Below are positions 36,499-45,685 of a stretch of 64,000 bases of DNA, piece by piece. The DNA lies in NCBI GenBank assembly GCA_963822255.1, contig CAWGGV010000009.1, positions 434,001 through 498,000 of the forward strand. Reading direction: 5' to 3'. How positions within the stretch are numbered: position 1 is the stretch's first letter; each line of letters opens with the position of its first letter. This stretch comes from UBA7803 sp963822255 (lineage in GTDB: Bacteria; Pseudomonadota; Gammaproteobacteria; Pseudomonadales; Azotimanducaceae). The notes under the pieces are model-generated. The model was given only the letters and a program-made list of their open reading frames with translations. It was not told the origin of the DNA and searched no databases. The position numbers were made by a program, and so were the translations under genes.

Positions 36499-36922
36499 TC
36501 GTCTACCAAGCCACCCGCGGCGAGTTCACCGACGACGTGCTCTCGAATGCGATCGAGAGCAGGATCCTCGCGGCCTTCAAGCAGCGCCTCGGCCACTCCA
36601 CCGGCCGCTCCGAGATCGCCGCGTGGCGGAACTCCATGGGCTACATGAACAACGCCCTGCTCGGCGCCGGCATCCCGGCGGACGCCGGGGTCGCCATCGA
36701 ATACCGGATTCCGCAGACGGCCAAGCGTGTCGATTTCATCCTCACCGGGCTCGACCCGGCGGGCCGCGACGCCGCCGTCATCGAGCTCGACTACGTGGGC
36801 GTGATCCGCAGACGAATGCGTGGTTGAAGTCGCGCGCAGCCGGTAGGCCCAGGCCCACCGGAAGGCTGTTGATGGCGGCCGAGGCGTCGGCCGTTTACGA
36901 AACGCCGGCAGACGGCGGCTGA
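36495..36922 (+). pseudogene. DUF2075 gene with two internal deletions
   Basis: From GTG 36495 the first 97 codons match the copy at 24507 (RGEFTDDVLSNAIESRI, GVAIEYRIPQTAKRVDFILT). Then AAVI jumps straight to ELDYVGVI, which in the other copy lies about 1.3 kb further on, and this in turn jumps to TNAWLKSRA and the end, in another frame. The P-loop, Walker B and helicase motifs are all gone. Junctions fall at GAGCTC and GATCC, short words present at both ends of each deleted part. Confidence 0.82.
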
Positions 36923-37005
36923 CGCCGGCAGAAGCGGTCAACGCCTACCATCCGGGGCACGATTGTGGCTACAATTGAGGCCCTAAGAGCTTCGGCAGAG
37001 TGAGT

Positions 37006-37296
37006 ATGAAATTTGTCACCGTCCGCGACCTTCGTGGCAAGACTTCGGAACTCTGGAAGGACCTGGAGCGGGAGCGAGAGCTGGTGGTCACCAGTAACGG
37101 CAAGCCCATCGCCATCTTGAGCGCGACGGACGAGGAGAGCTTCGAGGAATCCCTATGGGCACTGCGGCGCAGCCGCGCGCACGATGCCCTGGCAAGGCTG
37201 CAACGCGATGCCGAGTCGCGCGGACTGAGTGACCTGACTGAGGTGGAAGTCGAGGAGGAAATCCAGAGCTCGCGAAGGCGGACAACACGCCATTGA
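37006..37296 (+). CDS. Phd-type antitoxin
   Basis: MKFVTVRDLRGKTSELWKDL, then RELVVTSNGKPIAILSATDE is the Phd/YefM fold; the tail ESFEESLWALRRSRAHDALA is amphipathic and ends in an acidic patch (LTEVEVEEEIQSS). ATG 37006 is preferred over GTG 37000. Its stop overlaps the PIN gene start by four bases. AATTGAGG words just upstream mark a probable promoter. Confidence 0.83.
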   Translation: MKFVTVRDLRGKTSELWKDLERERELVVTSNGKPIAILSATDEESFEESLWALRRSRAHDALARLQRDAESRGLSDLTEVEVEEEIQSSRRRTTRH

Positions 37297-37694
37297 AGAT
37301 CGTGCTCGACACGCATGTTCTGGTGTCCGGCATTCTGTCTCCACATGGTCCACCCGCGGCGGTGCTGCGGGCGCTGCTGAGTGGAAGAGCTGGATTGTGC
37401 TTCGACGAGCGCATTCTCACCGAGTATCGCGACGTGCTCACGCGTGGGAAGTTCGCGTTCGACGCCGATGCCGTCGCAGACTTGTTGGGATTTCTGGAGT
37501 CAGCCGGTGAACACATCCTGGCGGAGCCACTCCATGTGCAGATACCGGATCCCGGTGATGGCATGTTCATCGAAGTCGCGAAGGCGGCTCAGGCGGAATT
37601 GCTGGTGACAGGCAATATGAAGCACTTTCCTAAGGCTTCGAGGATGGGTTGCCGAGTAGTGACGCCCAGGGAGGCGTTGGACGAGTTGGTGTAG
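37293..37694 (+). CDS. PIN-domain toxin of the PIN_3 type
   Basis: KIVLDTHVLVSGILSPHGPP gives the first aspartate, FDERILTEYRDVLTRGKFAF the conserved E-Y-x3-L segment, and IPDPGDGMFIEVAKAAQAEL the later acidic positions, with LLVTGNMKHFP at the end. In this class a D-D-x-x-x-E pair is usual; here it is D-G-M-F-I-E, a partly changed site. Start TTG 37293 is coupled to the Phd-type antitoxin by a four-base overlap. Confidence 0.85.
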   Translation: MKIVLDTHVLVSGILSPHGPPAAVLRALLSGRAGLCFDERILTEYRDVLTRGKFAFDADAVADLLGFLESAGEHILAEPLHVQIPDPGDGMFIEVAKAAQAELLVTGNMKHFPKASRMGCRVVTPREALDELV

Positions 37695-37837
37695 CCGGCG
37701 AGCCGGGGCTCCCGGCCAGCCTGTGCCCGCTGCTGAAAGAGCCGCATTCCTGATCGGCGATGCCCTGCTGACTCAGCCGCCAGCGGTATATTGATGCGGG
37801 TGCGCTCGTTCGAGTAGTAATCCTCCCCCGGTCCTGA

Positions 37838-38137
37838 TCAGGCCTCCCCGCCAACACCGGCAATCACGGCAATGGACGCCTGCGAGGCATCGAACCGGTG
37901 CCGAGCCAGCGTCTGGTACTCGTTCGAGTCGTACCAGGCGCTGAGCTTCGCCTGGTCGGGAAACTCCAGCAGCACCGTGCGCGTCCACGGCCAATCGCCT
38001 TCCATCACGGTCGGCGACTCGTCGACGGCGAGCAGCTTGCCCTCGTAGCGGGCGAAGATGTCCATAAACCCCTGCTCGTAGTTCCGGTATCCGTCCCGGT
38101 CGTGAATGTGGATCAATGCCACGGCATATACGCTCAT
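37838..38137 (-). CDS. DUF1330 protein
   Basis: MSVYAVALIHIHDRDGYRNY and GKLLAVDESPTVMEGDWPW, then TRTVLLEFPDQAKLSAWYDS and EYQTLARHRFDAS are the complete DUF1330 (dimeric alpha-beta barrel) pattern. These 95-100-residue proteins are linked to stress or small-molecule binding but their reaction is unknown. Monocistronic, with a GGAGG site before the ATG. Confidence 0.92.
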   Translation of the reverse strand: MSVYAVALIHIHDRDGYRNYEQGFMDIFARYEGKLLAVDESPTVMEGDWPWTRTVLLEFPDQAKLSAWYDSNEYQTLARHRFDASQASIAVIAGVGGEA

Positions 38138-38167
38138 GTCCTGCCTCCCTCACTGCTGTCTCGGCGG

Positions 38168-38229
38168 TCGCGCGCCTCGAAAAGATCGCGGCCGCGGAAC
38201 GTGGCCGCACGTTGCGGCGCGCTGTTCAT
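38168..38229 (+). pseudogene. third vapB remnant
   Basis: AAGATCGCGGCCGCGGAACG followed by TGGCCGCACGTTGCG matches the second helix region of the vapB genes at 28996 and 34727 and translates in part to KIAAAERGRTLR. Both ends are lost, and one inserted base shifts the frame. It is the third trace of this antitoxin in 9 kb. Confidence 0.6.
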
Positions 38230-38234
38230 GTTCC

Positions 38235-40898
38235 TCAATTCCGCCAAGCAAACGTCATCCCCCAGATCCGCGGTCGGATCGCCACGTCCTCCCAATCCTG
38301 CGGATCGTAGTAAGACCCGGCGAACAGCTCCCGGCGGGGCGCCTCGTTCGTCAGATTCAGCACGAACAGCGACAGATCATAGTGGCCGTAGCGGCCGCCC
38401 AGCCGCAGGTTCGTGATCGCGTAGGCCTCTGCCGGCTTCAGCCGTGGGTCGTAGAACGGATCCGTGCTCACCTGTGACCCCACCCGGCGCAGCTCGTCGG
38501 ACCACGTGTAGTCGAGACGGCCGTAGCCCTCCCACTCACCGATGCGTCGCGTGTAATCGGCGGAGAGCGACACGGTCCTCGGCGGGCCCGCGTCGGCGAC
38601 GGCCGCGTTCTTGGCGTGAATCACCACGCCGCCCGGCGAGGTGGCGTTGTTGTCGTACTTCGGATCGTTGTAGCCGAAGGCGCCGCTCAGCATCAGGCCC
38701 TCGGTCACCAGGTACTGCACGGCGACGTCGAAGCCGATGGATGTCGCATCGCCCAGGTTGTCGACGAAGTTGTAGGCGCAGTTCGGCAGGCTGACGTTCG
38801 ACTGGATGTCCTTCCACTCGATGCGATAGGCGCTGCCGTCCACCACCAGCCGGCCGCCGAGCAGGCGGCTCTTGGCGCCGATCTCGTAGCTCCACACCGT
38901 GTCGGAGTCGAAGGTCTCCGGCTGGGTCGGGTTGCCGTTGGCGTCGATGTAGCCGTTCTCGATCAGATCGAAGTCGCAGATGGCCGGCGCCCGCAGCGAT
39001 GCGCCCGCGGGACGGAAGCCCTTGGCGGCGCTGACGTAGAAGAGCTCGTTGTCGGTGGGCTGCCAGGAGACGCCGAACTTCGGGGTGTAGGCGGTCTCGC
39101 TCGAGCCGGAAGACGAGGTGGGATACGCCGGCGCCATGGCGCCGCTGCCGAAGGTGCAGTCGGCGGGGTCCGCGCACGGGAAGCCAAAGGGGGCGTTGGC
39201 GTTGTTCTCCGGCGCCAGGTAGGCGGCGTCGAAGTCGAGCTCGTTGCGCGAAGCGCGAAGGCCGGCGGTCAGGGTGATGGTGCTGGTGATGTCGAAGTCC
39301 ACCTGGGCGAAGCCCGCGAGCTGCTTCTCCTGCATCTGCCATTCGCCGAAGAAGATCACCGCGTTCGCGAGGGTGTTGTCGCCGAAAAAGTTCTGCAGCG
39401 CCGTCGAGCCGGGGCCGAACGGATCGCCGTCGTTGGTGGCGTAGTAACCGTAGCCGAAGGCGGTGGGGTAGAAGCCGAGCCAGGATGCGCCGATCAGGAA
39501 GTTGTGGTTGATTGGCTGGTGCGCCTTCTGCTCGAGGTTGGACCAGAACGCGCCGGCCACCCAGCGCAGCCGCTCCTCGTCGGCGGATTGCAGCCGTATC
39601 TCCTGCACCCAGTTCTGCTGCGCGTTGTTGTACTGCGACATGCCCTTCCAGCCCACGGGCACGTAGGTGCCGGTGGAGGTCACGCCGTCGGCCTCGAGGA
39701 AGTACTCGGGGGCGTAGTACTCGGCGTAGCCCTTCGTGTAGTCGGCCCACTGGTACTGATCACGATCGAAGTACGAAGTATTGGAGAACAGCTGCGCCCA
39801 GCCGAAGTCCCAGTCCACGGCGAGCGAGAACAGGGTGAACTCGTCCTCGCCCCGCTGATTCTCCGGCGCGCTCATGTCGTTCAGGGTCACCGTCTGCGGC
39901 GTGTTGGGAAAGGTGTAAAGCGTGCCGGCCGGCCCCTGCACGTTGTGCGCACGCGCGTAGTCCGCATTGTTCGTGTTGGACAGGGCGAGATCGTAGCCCG
40001 CGGCGCCGTCGTTGTTCTTCACCTTCTGGTAGAAGACCGAGGGCGTGATGGTGAGGTTGTCCGTGGGCACGAACGTCAGCGCCAGCCGATAGGCGCGGGT
40101 CTCGGCCCAGTTGATGTCTTTCTCGTAGGTCGTGGTCGGCGTGAAGTCCACCGAGTTGCCGTAGCTCTCACCCGTGGGGTCGACGATCTGGTAGGTGCCG
40201 CCGACGGCGTCCACGTAGCCGCCGTCCCGGCGCAGGTAGACGCTGCCGCGCACCGCCACGCGCTCGGACAGCGGGGTCCCGTACGCGGCGCCAGCTTCCC
40301 AGGAGGTATCGCCGTTCTCGATGCTGCCGAGCTCGGCGCGCACGGTGCCGCTCGCCTGGTCGAGATTCGGCTGGGTCTGGATGAAGCGCACCGTGCCGCC
40401 TTCCGATCCGGCGCCGAACAGGGTGCCCTGCGGGCCGCGCAGCACCTCCACCCGCTCGATGTCGAACAGGCCCGGGAACGCGTTGCCGGCGCCGAAGCCC
40501 ATGTTGCGCACCTGGATCGGTGTGTCGTCGATGTACAGGCCCGTGGTGCCGGAGCCGGCGTCGGACGAGATGCCGCGGATGGCGATCTGGCTCGCCCCGG
40601 TGAACGATCCCCGGGTGAGGTTGAGGCCGGGGGTCAGGCGCACCAGGTCGTCGAACTGCCTCGCGCCGCGCTGCTGCATCTCGTCATCACCGATGAAGCT
40701 CACGCTGATCGGCACGTCGGTGAGCGCCTCGCTGCGCCGCGTGGCGGTGACGATGACCTCCTCGATCACCCCGGCCGACGGCGCCTGCGCAGCCGGCGCC
40801 GCCCATGCGTGGGGCACCGCAGCCGCCAGTACCGCCGAGCCCAGGACGCACCAGCGCTGCGGCGCGCGGCTCCGCAAACCGAATCCGTTGACGTTCAT
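38235..40898 (-). CDS. TonB-dependent outer-membrane receptor
   Basis: A signal peptide (RSRAPQRWCVLGSAVLAAAV) precedes the TonB box region IEEVIVTATRRSEALTDVPI, then a plug domain with IRGISSDAGSGTTGLYIDDT and VEVLRGPQGTLFGAGSEGGT. The barrel runs to the terminal strand WGMTFAWRN with a final aromatic-asparagine end. The receptor imports a bulky nutrient with energy from TonB. ATG 40898 is chosen over a much longer frame that overlaps the peptidase gene because it has the signal peptide. The M28 peptidase gene ends 31 bp upstream, so an operon is likely. 887 residues. Confidence 0.93.
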   Translation of the reverse strand: MNVNGFGLRSRAPQRWCVLGSAVLAAAVPHAWAAPAAQAPSAGVIEEVIVTATRRSEALTDVPISVSFIGDDEMQQRGARQFDDLVRLTPGLNLTRGSFTGASQIAIRGISSDAGSGTTGLYIDDTPIQVRNMGFGAGNAFPGLFDIERVEVLRGPQGTLFGAGSEGGTVRFIQTQPNLDQASGTVRAELGSIENGDTSWEAGAAYGTPLSERVAVRGSVYLRRDGGYVDAVGGTYQIVDPTGESYGNSVDFTPTTTYEKDINWAETRAYRLALTFVPTDNLTITPSVFYQKVKNNDGAAGYDLALSNTNNADYARAHNVQGPAGTLYTFPNTPQTVTLNDMSAPENQRGEDEFTLFSLAVDWDFGWAQLFSNTSYFDRDQYQWADYTKGYAEYYAPEYFLEADGVTSTGTYVPVGWKGMSQYNNAQQNWVQEIRLQSADEERLRWVAGAFWSNLEQKAHQPINHNFLIGASWLGFYPTAFGYGYYATNDGDPFGPGSTALQNFFGDNTLANAVIFFGEWQMQEKQLAGFAQVDFDITSTITLTAGLRASRNELDFDAAYLAPENNANAPFGFPCADPADCTFGSGAMAPAYPTSSSGSSETAYTPKFGVSWQPTDNELFYVSAAKGFRPAGASLRAPAICDFDLIENGYIDANGNPTQPETFDSDTVWSYEIGAKSRLLGGRLVVDGSAYRIEWKDIQSNVSLPNCAYNFVDNLGDATSIGFDVAVQYLVTEGLMLSGAFGYNDPKYDNNATSPGGVVIHAKNAAVADAGPPRTVSLSADYTRRIGEWEGYGRLDYTWSDELRRVGSQVSTDPFYDPRLKPAEAYAITNLRLGGRYGHYDLSLFVLNLTNEAPRRELFAGSYYDPQDWEDVAIRPRIWGMTFAWRN

Positions 40899-40929
40899 GG
40901 CCCTCACCTCCCAGTTGTTCGGCTCCCCG

Positions 40930-43017
40930 CTACCGTGCCGCCCCCGCCTGCCGCAGCTGCGCGGTCGCCGCCCGCAGCTTGGCCGCGACCAGCACGCGAG
41001 CGTTCGACGCGGCGTCGAGCGCTTCCGTGCGCGCAGCGTCGAGCCCCACCGCGATCGGCGCGCTCGGACCGTCCGCCGTGAGCAGCGCGCGGCAGGCCGT
41101 CTCGAACGCCGGCAGCGGCGGCGGCGCGCGATGTCCGTAGCGGCTGGCCCAGCCGCCCTCGCCGGCCCAGAAATTGCGCTCGGCGGCGTAGCTGTCGGCG
41201 GAGAGCTGGGCACAGCGCCGCCCTTCCGGCAGGGCGGCCAGGCTCTCGAGCGCGGCGGGCCGGTTGCCGCGACCGAGCGCATCGAGCGCGCCGCTGAGCG
41301 CCGCGACCCGGTTTGCGTACTCGGCCGTGCGCACCGCTTGGGTGTAGTCGCGGTCCGCGGCGTAGAGCCAGGGCACCAGCGTGTGCCGAGTGGCCATGAG
41401 CAGACGGTCGGCCGCGGCGCCGTCGAGACCCGGCGCGGCGCCGCTTTCCACGGTGACGGCCGCCGCGTGAAACTCATCCAGCGCGGCATCGAGATCGTCC
41501 GCGGCGAGGCCCGGCAGGCGCGCCGCGTCCGCCGCGAAATCCGCGCGCACGTCGTCCGCCAGCGCGCCGAGCGACGGCGTCCAGCGCGGCGCCGTGGCGG
41601 CGCGCAGCAGGCCGAGCGCCAGCAGCCGCAAATCGCGCTCGAGCGCGGTGAAGTGCTCGGGCACCACCACGTCTTCCTGGGTGTGATAGATGCCGAAGTA
41701 CGCGTCGTCCAGGGAGAACAGGTGCGTCGTTGCGGCCCCGCCGAGCACGGCGTAGTTCCAGGCGTCGACGGCGCTGCTGGTGTGCGGACGGAGGCCGATG
41801 GTCCCGTCGAGCCCGAGATCGGCGAGGACGCCGCGCATGGTCGGGAGCACGTCGGCGCTCGCGCCGAGCTCGACCTTCTGCGCCGGCCAGCCGATGCCAT
41901 CGACGTTGCTCACCAGCGCGGCGTGCCGCAGCACCTCCGGGTGCGCCAGCAGGAAGGCGTACGAGCCGGCGAGCCAGTCGCGCTCGAAGTCCTGGAGCCC
42001 GGCCTCCTCGCTGCCCACCGTCATGAACAGCATCGAGCGCCGCGGTCGCACGCCGGACTGGTTGAACACGCGCGCCATCTCCAGCACGGCCGCGGTGCCG
42101 CTGACGTTGTCCAGCCCGCCGTGGAACCAGCGGTCGTAGTGCCCCGAGACCACGACCCACTCGTCCGGCAGCTCGCTGCCGCGGATGATGCCGAGCACGT
42201 TCTGCGAGTGTCCGTCGCCGATCGCGACCCGGCTGTCGAGCGCGACGGTGACCGCACCGGCGGCGAGCTTCCGCTGAAGCGCGCGGGCGGAGGCCACGCT
42301 GATCGCGACCGAGGGAATCTGCTCGTGGGCCCACAGGCTGTCCTGCCGCAGCGCGTCGACGTGCTTGCCCGAGGACGGGTGGTCGTAGAACACCACCGCG
42401 GCGGCGCCGCGGCCGGCCGCTTCGGTGATCTGCGCCGAGGGCCAGTCGCGCAGGTCGCGGCGCACCAGCACCGCCTTGCCGCGCACGTCGCCGAGCCGGG
42501 CGTAGTCCGCGGCGAAGCCGTCGCCGGCGTCCACGAGTGGCGCCCGCAGCCGGCGGCCGCCGGCCTCGTTGCCGAGGGCGAACGGCACACCGTCGCGCCG
42601 GCCGCTCACCGCGCCAGTGGCGTGCAGATTGATGGCCGGGATCACCTCGCCGCCGGCCTCGAGATGAAACGGCGCGTAGCGGTAGACCCGCACCGGGAAC
42701 TGTTCCGTGGTGACTTCCAGACCCAGGGCGCTGAAGCGCTCCGCCAGGCGGCCAGCGAGCGCGCGCTCCTCGGGGCTGCCGGAAACCACCGAGCCGGGCC
42801 CGATCCCCTGCTCGATGCCGTCGGCGCTACCGGAGAGCTGCCGCATGTCGGCGACGACGCCGGCGGCGTCGACACGATCGAGCACCTGCTGCTCCGGCGC
42901 GCTCAGCTCGGCGCGTGCCGGCGGGCCGGCGGCGATCAGCAGCAACAGGGGAATGGCAGCGAACAGACGATACCTGACGGCGCGCGGCCGTCGGCTGCGG
43001 GGGATCGTGGCGCACAT
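40930..43017 (-). CDS. exported M28-family zinc peptidase
   Basis: A signal peptide (YRLFAAIPLLLLIAAGPPAR) leads to a PA domain (GGRRLRAPLVDAGDGF, VRGKAVLVRRDLRDWP) and the M28 core: VVVSGHYDRWFHGGLDNVSG, GSEEAGLQDFERDW, VSNVDGIGW and YHTQEDV. The zinc ligands (H, bridging D, E, D, H) and the catalytic glutamate are all present. Such enzymes release N-terminal amino acids from peptides in the periplasm. A 250-residue helical tail follows. ATG 43017 was chosen for the signal peptide. With the receptor it suggests peptide scavenging. Confidence 0.92.
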   Translation of the reverse strand: MCATIPRSRRPRAVRYRLFAAIPLLLLIAAGPPARAELSAPEQQVLDRVDAAGVVADMRQLSGSADGIEQGIGPGSVVSGSPEERALAGRLAERFSALGLEVTTEQFPVRVYRYAPFHLEAGGEVIPAINLHATGAVSGRRDGVPFALGNEAGGRRLRAPLVDAGDGFAADYARLGDVRGKAVLVRRDLRDWPSAQITEAAGRGAAAVVFYDHPSSGKHVDALRQDSLWAHEQIPSVAISVASARALQRKLAAGAVTVALDSRVAIGDGHSQNVLGIIRGSELPDEWVVVSGHYDRWFHGGLDNVSGTAAVLEMARVFNQSGVRPRRSMLFMTVGSEEAGLQDFERDWLAGSYAFLLAHPEVLRHAALVSNVDGIGWPAQKVELGASADVLPTMRGVLADLGLDGTIGLRPHTSSAVDAWNYAVLGGAATTHLFSLDDAYFGIYHTQEDVVVPEHFTALERDLRLLALGLLRAATAPRWTPSLGALADDVRADFAADAARLPGLAADDLDAALDEFHAAAVTVESGAAPGLDGAAADRLLMATRHTLVPWLYAADRDYTQAVRTAEYANRVAALSGALDALGRGNRPAALESLAALPEGRRCAQLSADSYAAERNFWAGEGGWASRYGHRAPPPLPAFETACRALLTADGPSAPIAVGLDAARTEALDAASNARVLVAAKLRAATAQLRQAGAAR

Positions 43018-43150
43018 GGTGGGCAGTGGGGGCTGCGTCCTCCAGCCAGATCGAGATTCGTCTGTGCAGCCAGTTATATGCCGAAGGTCACCTGACCCGC
43101 AACATGGGCGGGCGAAATGTCGCCCGCTCCAGCTCGACCGGCGGCCTACG

Positions 43151-43213
43151 GACCGTGCGCGCCATGTCGCTGGTGACGAGCGCCAGATGGTGCAGGCCCC
43201 CGTACTCGATGCT
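43151..43213 (-). pseudogene. N-terminal scrap of a VOC-family gene
   Basis: The minus strand reads SIEYGGLHHLALVTSDMART, the standard start of glyoxalase/VOC proteins, but the expected continuation (V-x-F-Y) is absent. A short relic between the peptidase and the CMD-like gene. Short match, so moderate confidence. Confidence 0.45.
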
Positions 43214-43231
43214 GCCCTTGTGTCATTGCGA

Positions 43232-43885
43232 TCATTCCTTGCTCCACGCCTTGCCGGCCCAGTCCGCGGTGCCGCCGCCTTCCGGAACCGGCACTTCACG
43301 AATCCGCTCGTCCACGTCGTCGTACTCGAGCCGCAACGCCTTGCAGCAGACGGCGTGCAGGTTGTACGCCATCACGTGGTAGGTGAGCTCGAGGATGTCC
43401 TCGTCCGACAGGTGGCTGTGCAGCGCCTCGAACAGCTCGTCGGAGGCGCGGCCGCCCTGCAGGATCAGCGCGTCGGTCCAGGCCAGCACCGCGCGCTCGG
43501 CGGCGTCGAACTGATCCGATACCTGCCAGCTCGGAATCGCGGCGACCTGGGCGTCGCTCACGCCGAAGCGCCGGGCCGCCTTGCAGTGCTGCGAGTAGAC
43601 GAACTGGCTGCCCTGTGCGAAGCCGGCGCGCGTGATGGCGATCTCCCGGAGCTTGCCGTCGAGCTTGCTGATGCTCTTGTCGGCGAACATGCCGAACATC
43701 CCGAAGTGGCTGGTGGCGTGATCGAACACGTAGGGCACCAGGGCGAACACCGTCCACCAGTTGCCCGGGGTGCCGGTGGCGGTTCCGGGCTCCGCTACCG
43801 GATCGCGGTCGCCGAACAGCCGATCGTAGAATGTGCGTACGTTCTCCGGTGCGTCGGCGCGAGGTACCTGTCTCAGTCTCGGCAT
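43232..43885 (-). CDS. carboxymuconolactone decarboxylase-like protein
   Basis: The protein has the AhpD/CMD helical fold: KLREIAITRAGFAQGSQFVY and SQHCKAARRFGVSDAQVAAI, then AERAVLAWTDALILQGGRAS and DEDILELTYHVMAYNLHAVC. Only one cysteine stands in the usual CxxC area (S-Q-H-C), so peroxidase chemistry is doubtful; the decarboxylase or a structural role is as likely. ATG 43885 has a strong AGGAGG site. It lies directly after the relic of a TonB receptor. Confidence 0.88.
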   Translation of the reverse strand: MPRLRQVPRADAPENVRTFYDRLFGDRDPVAEPGTATGTPGNWWTVFALVPYVFDHATSHFGMFGMFADKSISKLDGKLREIAITRAGFAQGSQFVYSQHCKAARRFGVSDAQVAAIPSWQVSDQFDAAERAVLAWTDALILQGGRASDELFEALHSHLSDEDILELTYHVMAYNLHAVCCKALRLEYDDVDERIREVPVPEGGGTADWAGKAWSKE

Positions 43886-43905
43886 CGTGTGTGTCCTCCT
43901 TGTCA

Positions 43906-44190
43906 GAAATTCCACTGCGCTTCCACCCGAGCTCGCGGGGAGGCTGGTAGTAGGTGAGCGGGAACAACACGGCCACCGTGCCGCTCTTGATGGTCTTGTC
44001 GGTGAGATTGCGGCCGTACACGGAGATACGGTAGCGCTCGTCGGCCGGCGCATACTCGATGAACCCGTTCATCAGGGTGACGTCGTCGCGCTAGTAGACG
44101 TCCGCGTTGTCGCACCCCCAGATGTTGTATCGGTCGGTGTAGCGGGCGTCAAGGTGCAGGCGGCATCCGCCGGCGAGCCTCGAGCCGCCG
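43906..44190 (-). pseudogene. C-terminal remnant of a second TonB-dependent receptor
   Basis: The minus strand reads RLHLDARYTDRYNIWGCDNA, then an in-frame TAG at 44091-44093, then GFIEYAPADERYRISVYGRN and LTDKTIKSGTVAVLFPLTYY, and after one missing base ends as VEAQWNF, a canonical receptor end. The plug and most of the barrel are gone. It is the dead tail of a receptor next to the CMD-like gene. Confidence 0.78.
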
Positions 44191-44410
44191 GAAATGCCTT
44201 GCATGTCGAAGCACCGACTACGTCGACCCTGTTTCACGACGTAGGAGATGACGGCTGACAAGCGTTGGCCAAGCGGCGGGGCCCCACGTCCCCGCTTCCC
44301 GCATGGTTCGCGAGCCGAAACCGGGACGAGGCCCACAGCGAGCCTCCACCCGTTGTACCCCCCGATCCCTTCCCGTAGCCTTCCTCGACCGCCAACGGGA
44401 CGAGGGAAAC

Positions 44411-45645
44411 ATGCCGTCACGCGCGCCAACATTCGCCGCAGTCGTCGTCTGCTGCCTGCTGCTCTGCACTGGTTCCGCTGTCCTGGCGCGCGACCTTCCT
44501 CAGGCCAAGCCCGCTCGGGAAGGCATGTCGGCCGAGCGCCTCGACCGCCTCAGCCGATACATGCAGCAGGCCGTGAACGACGGCACGATGGTCGGTGGCT
44601 TGGGGCTCATCGCCCGCCACGGCCACGTGGTCTACGAGGAGACTTACGGTCAGGCCGACCGGAACCCGCCGCGGCCGATGACCAACGACACCATCTTCCG
44701 CATCTACTCCATGTCGAAACCCATCACGTCGCTGGCAGTGCTCATGCTCTACGAGGAGGGCAGGTTCTTCCTGGACGATCCGGTAGCCAGGTACCTGCCG
44801 GAGCTCGCGGATCTCCAGGTGGCGGTCTCCACCGCGGACAGCGGCAATACCCGGATGACGTCGGACGCCACCACCAGCCGCACCGAGGGCACGGGCGATC
44901 GGACCCAGGTCGGCAAGACCCGGGCGCCCACGCGGCCACCATCCGCGACCTGCTGACTCACACCGCCGGGTTCACCTACGGCGTGTTCGGCCAGACCGAG
45001 GTGGACAAGGCGTACCGCGACGCCGAGCTGCTGTCGCCGGGGCTTACCCTCCACGAGTTCGTCACCCGGCTGGGGCAGATTCCGCTGCAGTACGATCCCG
45101 GCACACGCTGGCACTACAGCGTGGCCGTCGACGTGCAGGGGGCGCTGGTGGAAGCGGTTTCGGGGATGAAGCTCGGCGAGTTCATGCAGCAGCGCATCTT
45201 CGGCCCGCTCGGCATGGTGGATACCGGCTTCACCGTGCCTGCGGACAAAGAGGGCCGCTTCGCCGAGCTGTACAGCCCGGCCGGCACCCCGTCGGAACCG
45301 GCGAAGGCCTTCCAGACCGCCAATCATTCCAAACGGCGGCGAGCTCGACGGTGTGCGGCTGCTGTCGCCGAAGACGGGGGCGCTGATGACCACCAACAAC
45401 CTGGGCGACATCCCCATGCGGCGGGGAGTCGGTTTCGGCCTGGGGGTGGCGGTCACCCTGGACGTGGGACAGGTCGGCGCGCTCGGCTCCGATGGCGAGT
45501 ACACCTGGGGCGGCGCCGCCGGCACGAAGTTCTGGGTCGATCCCAAGGAGCAGCTCATCGGCGTGTTCAGGTGCAGAGCATTCCTCACCGCACCCGGCTC
45601 GGCGATGCGTTCAAGGTGCTGACCGAGCAGGCCATGGTCCGGTAG
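44411..45645 (+). pseudogene. beta-lactamase-family serine hydrolase with three frameshifts
   Basis: A signal peptide (TFAAVVVCCLLLCTGSAVLA) and the S-x-x-K motif (FRIYSMSKPITSLAVLMLYE) lie in the first frame. Near 44935 it slips to ATIRDLLTHTAGFTYGVFGQ and RWHYSVAVDVQGALVEAVSG with the catalytic tyrosine, near 45325 to LLSPKTGALMTTNNLGDIPM, and near 45575 back to LGDAFKVLTEQAMVR. All catalytic residues survive. Relatives are esterases, D-amino-acid peptidases or penicillin-binding-like enzymes. Either recently broken or misread. Confidence 0.8.
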
Positions 45646-45660
45646 CTGCCTTTGCTCGAT

Positions 45661-45676
45661 ATATGCGATCGGATAT
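45661..45676. promoter_or_regulatory. palindrome before the HTH antitoxin
   Basis: ATATGCGATCGGATAT is symmetric except for one base pair (14 of 16 positions) and ends 9 bp before the HTH start codon at 45686, so a bound repressor would block initiation. This fits autoregulation by the HTH protein. Confidence 0.5.
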
Positions 45677-45685
45677 GATCGGCAG

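Noticed and set aside
38616..41081. An 821-residue plus-strand frame, and a 924-residue one at 40321-43095
   Set aside because: Both are antisense to well-supported receptor and peptidase genes and have the composition of GC-rich shadow frames with no family signature.
38235..41900. One frame of 1221 codons joining the TonB receptor with part of the peptidase region
   Set aside because: The receptor has a clear signal peptide starting at 40898; the extension is an antiphase shadow of the M28 peptidase with arginine- and serine-rich nonsense composition.
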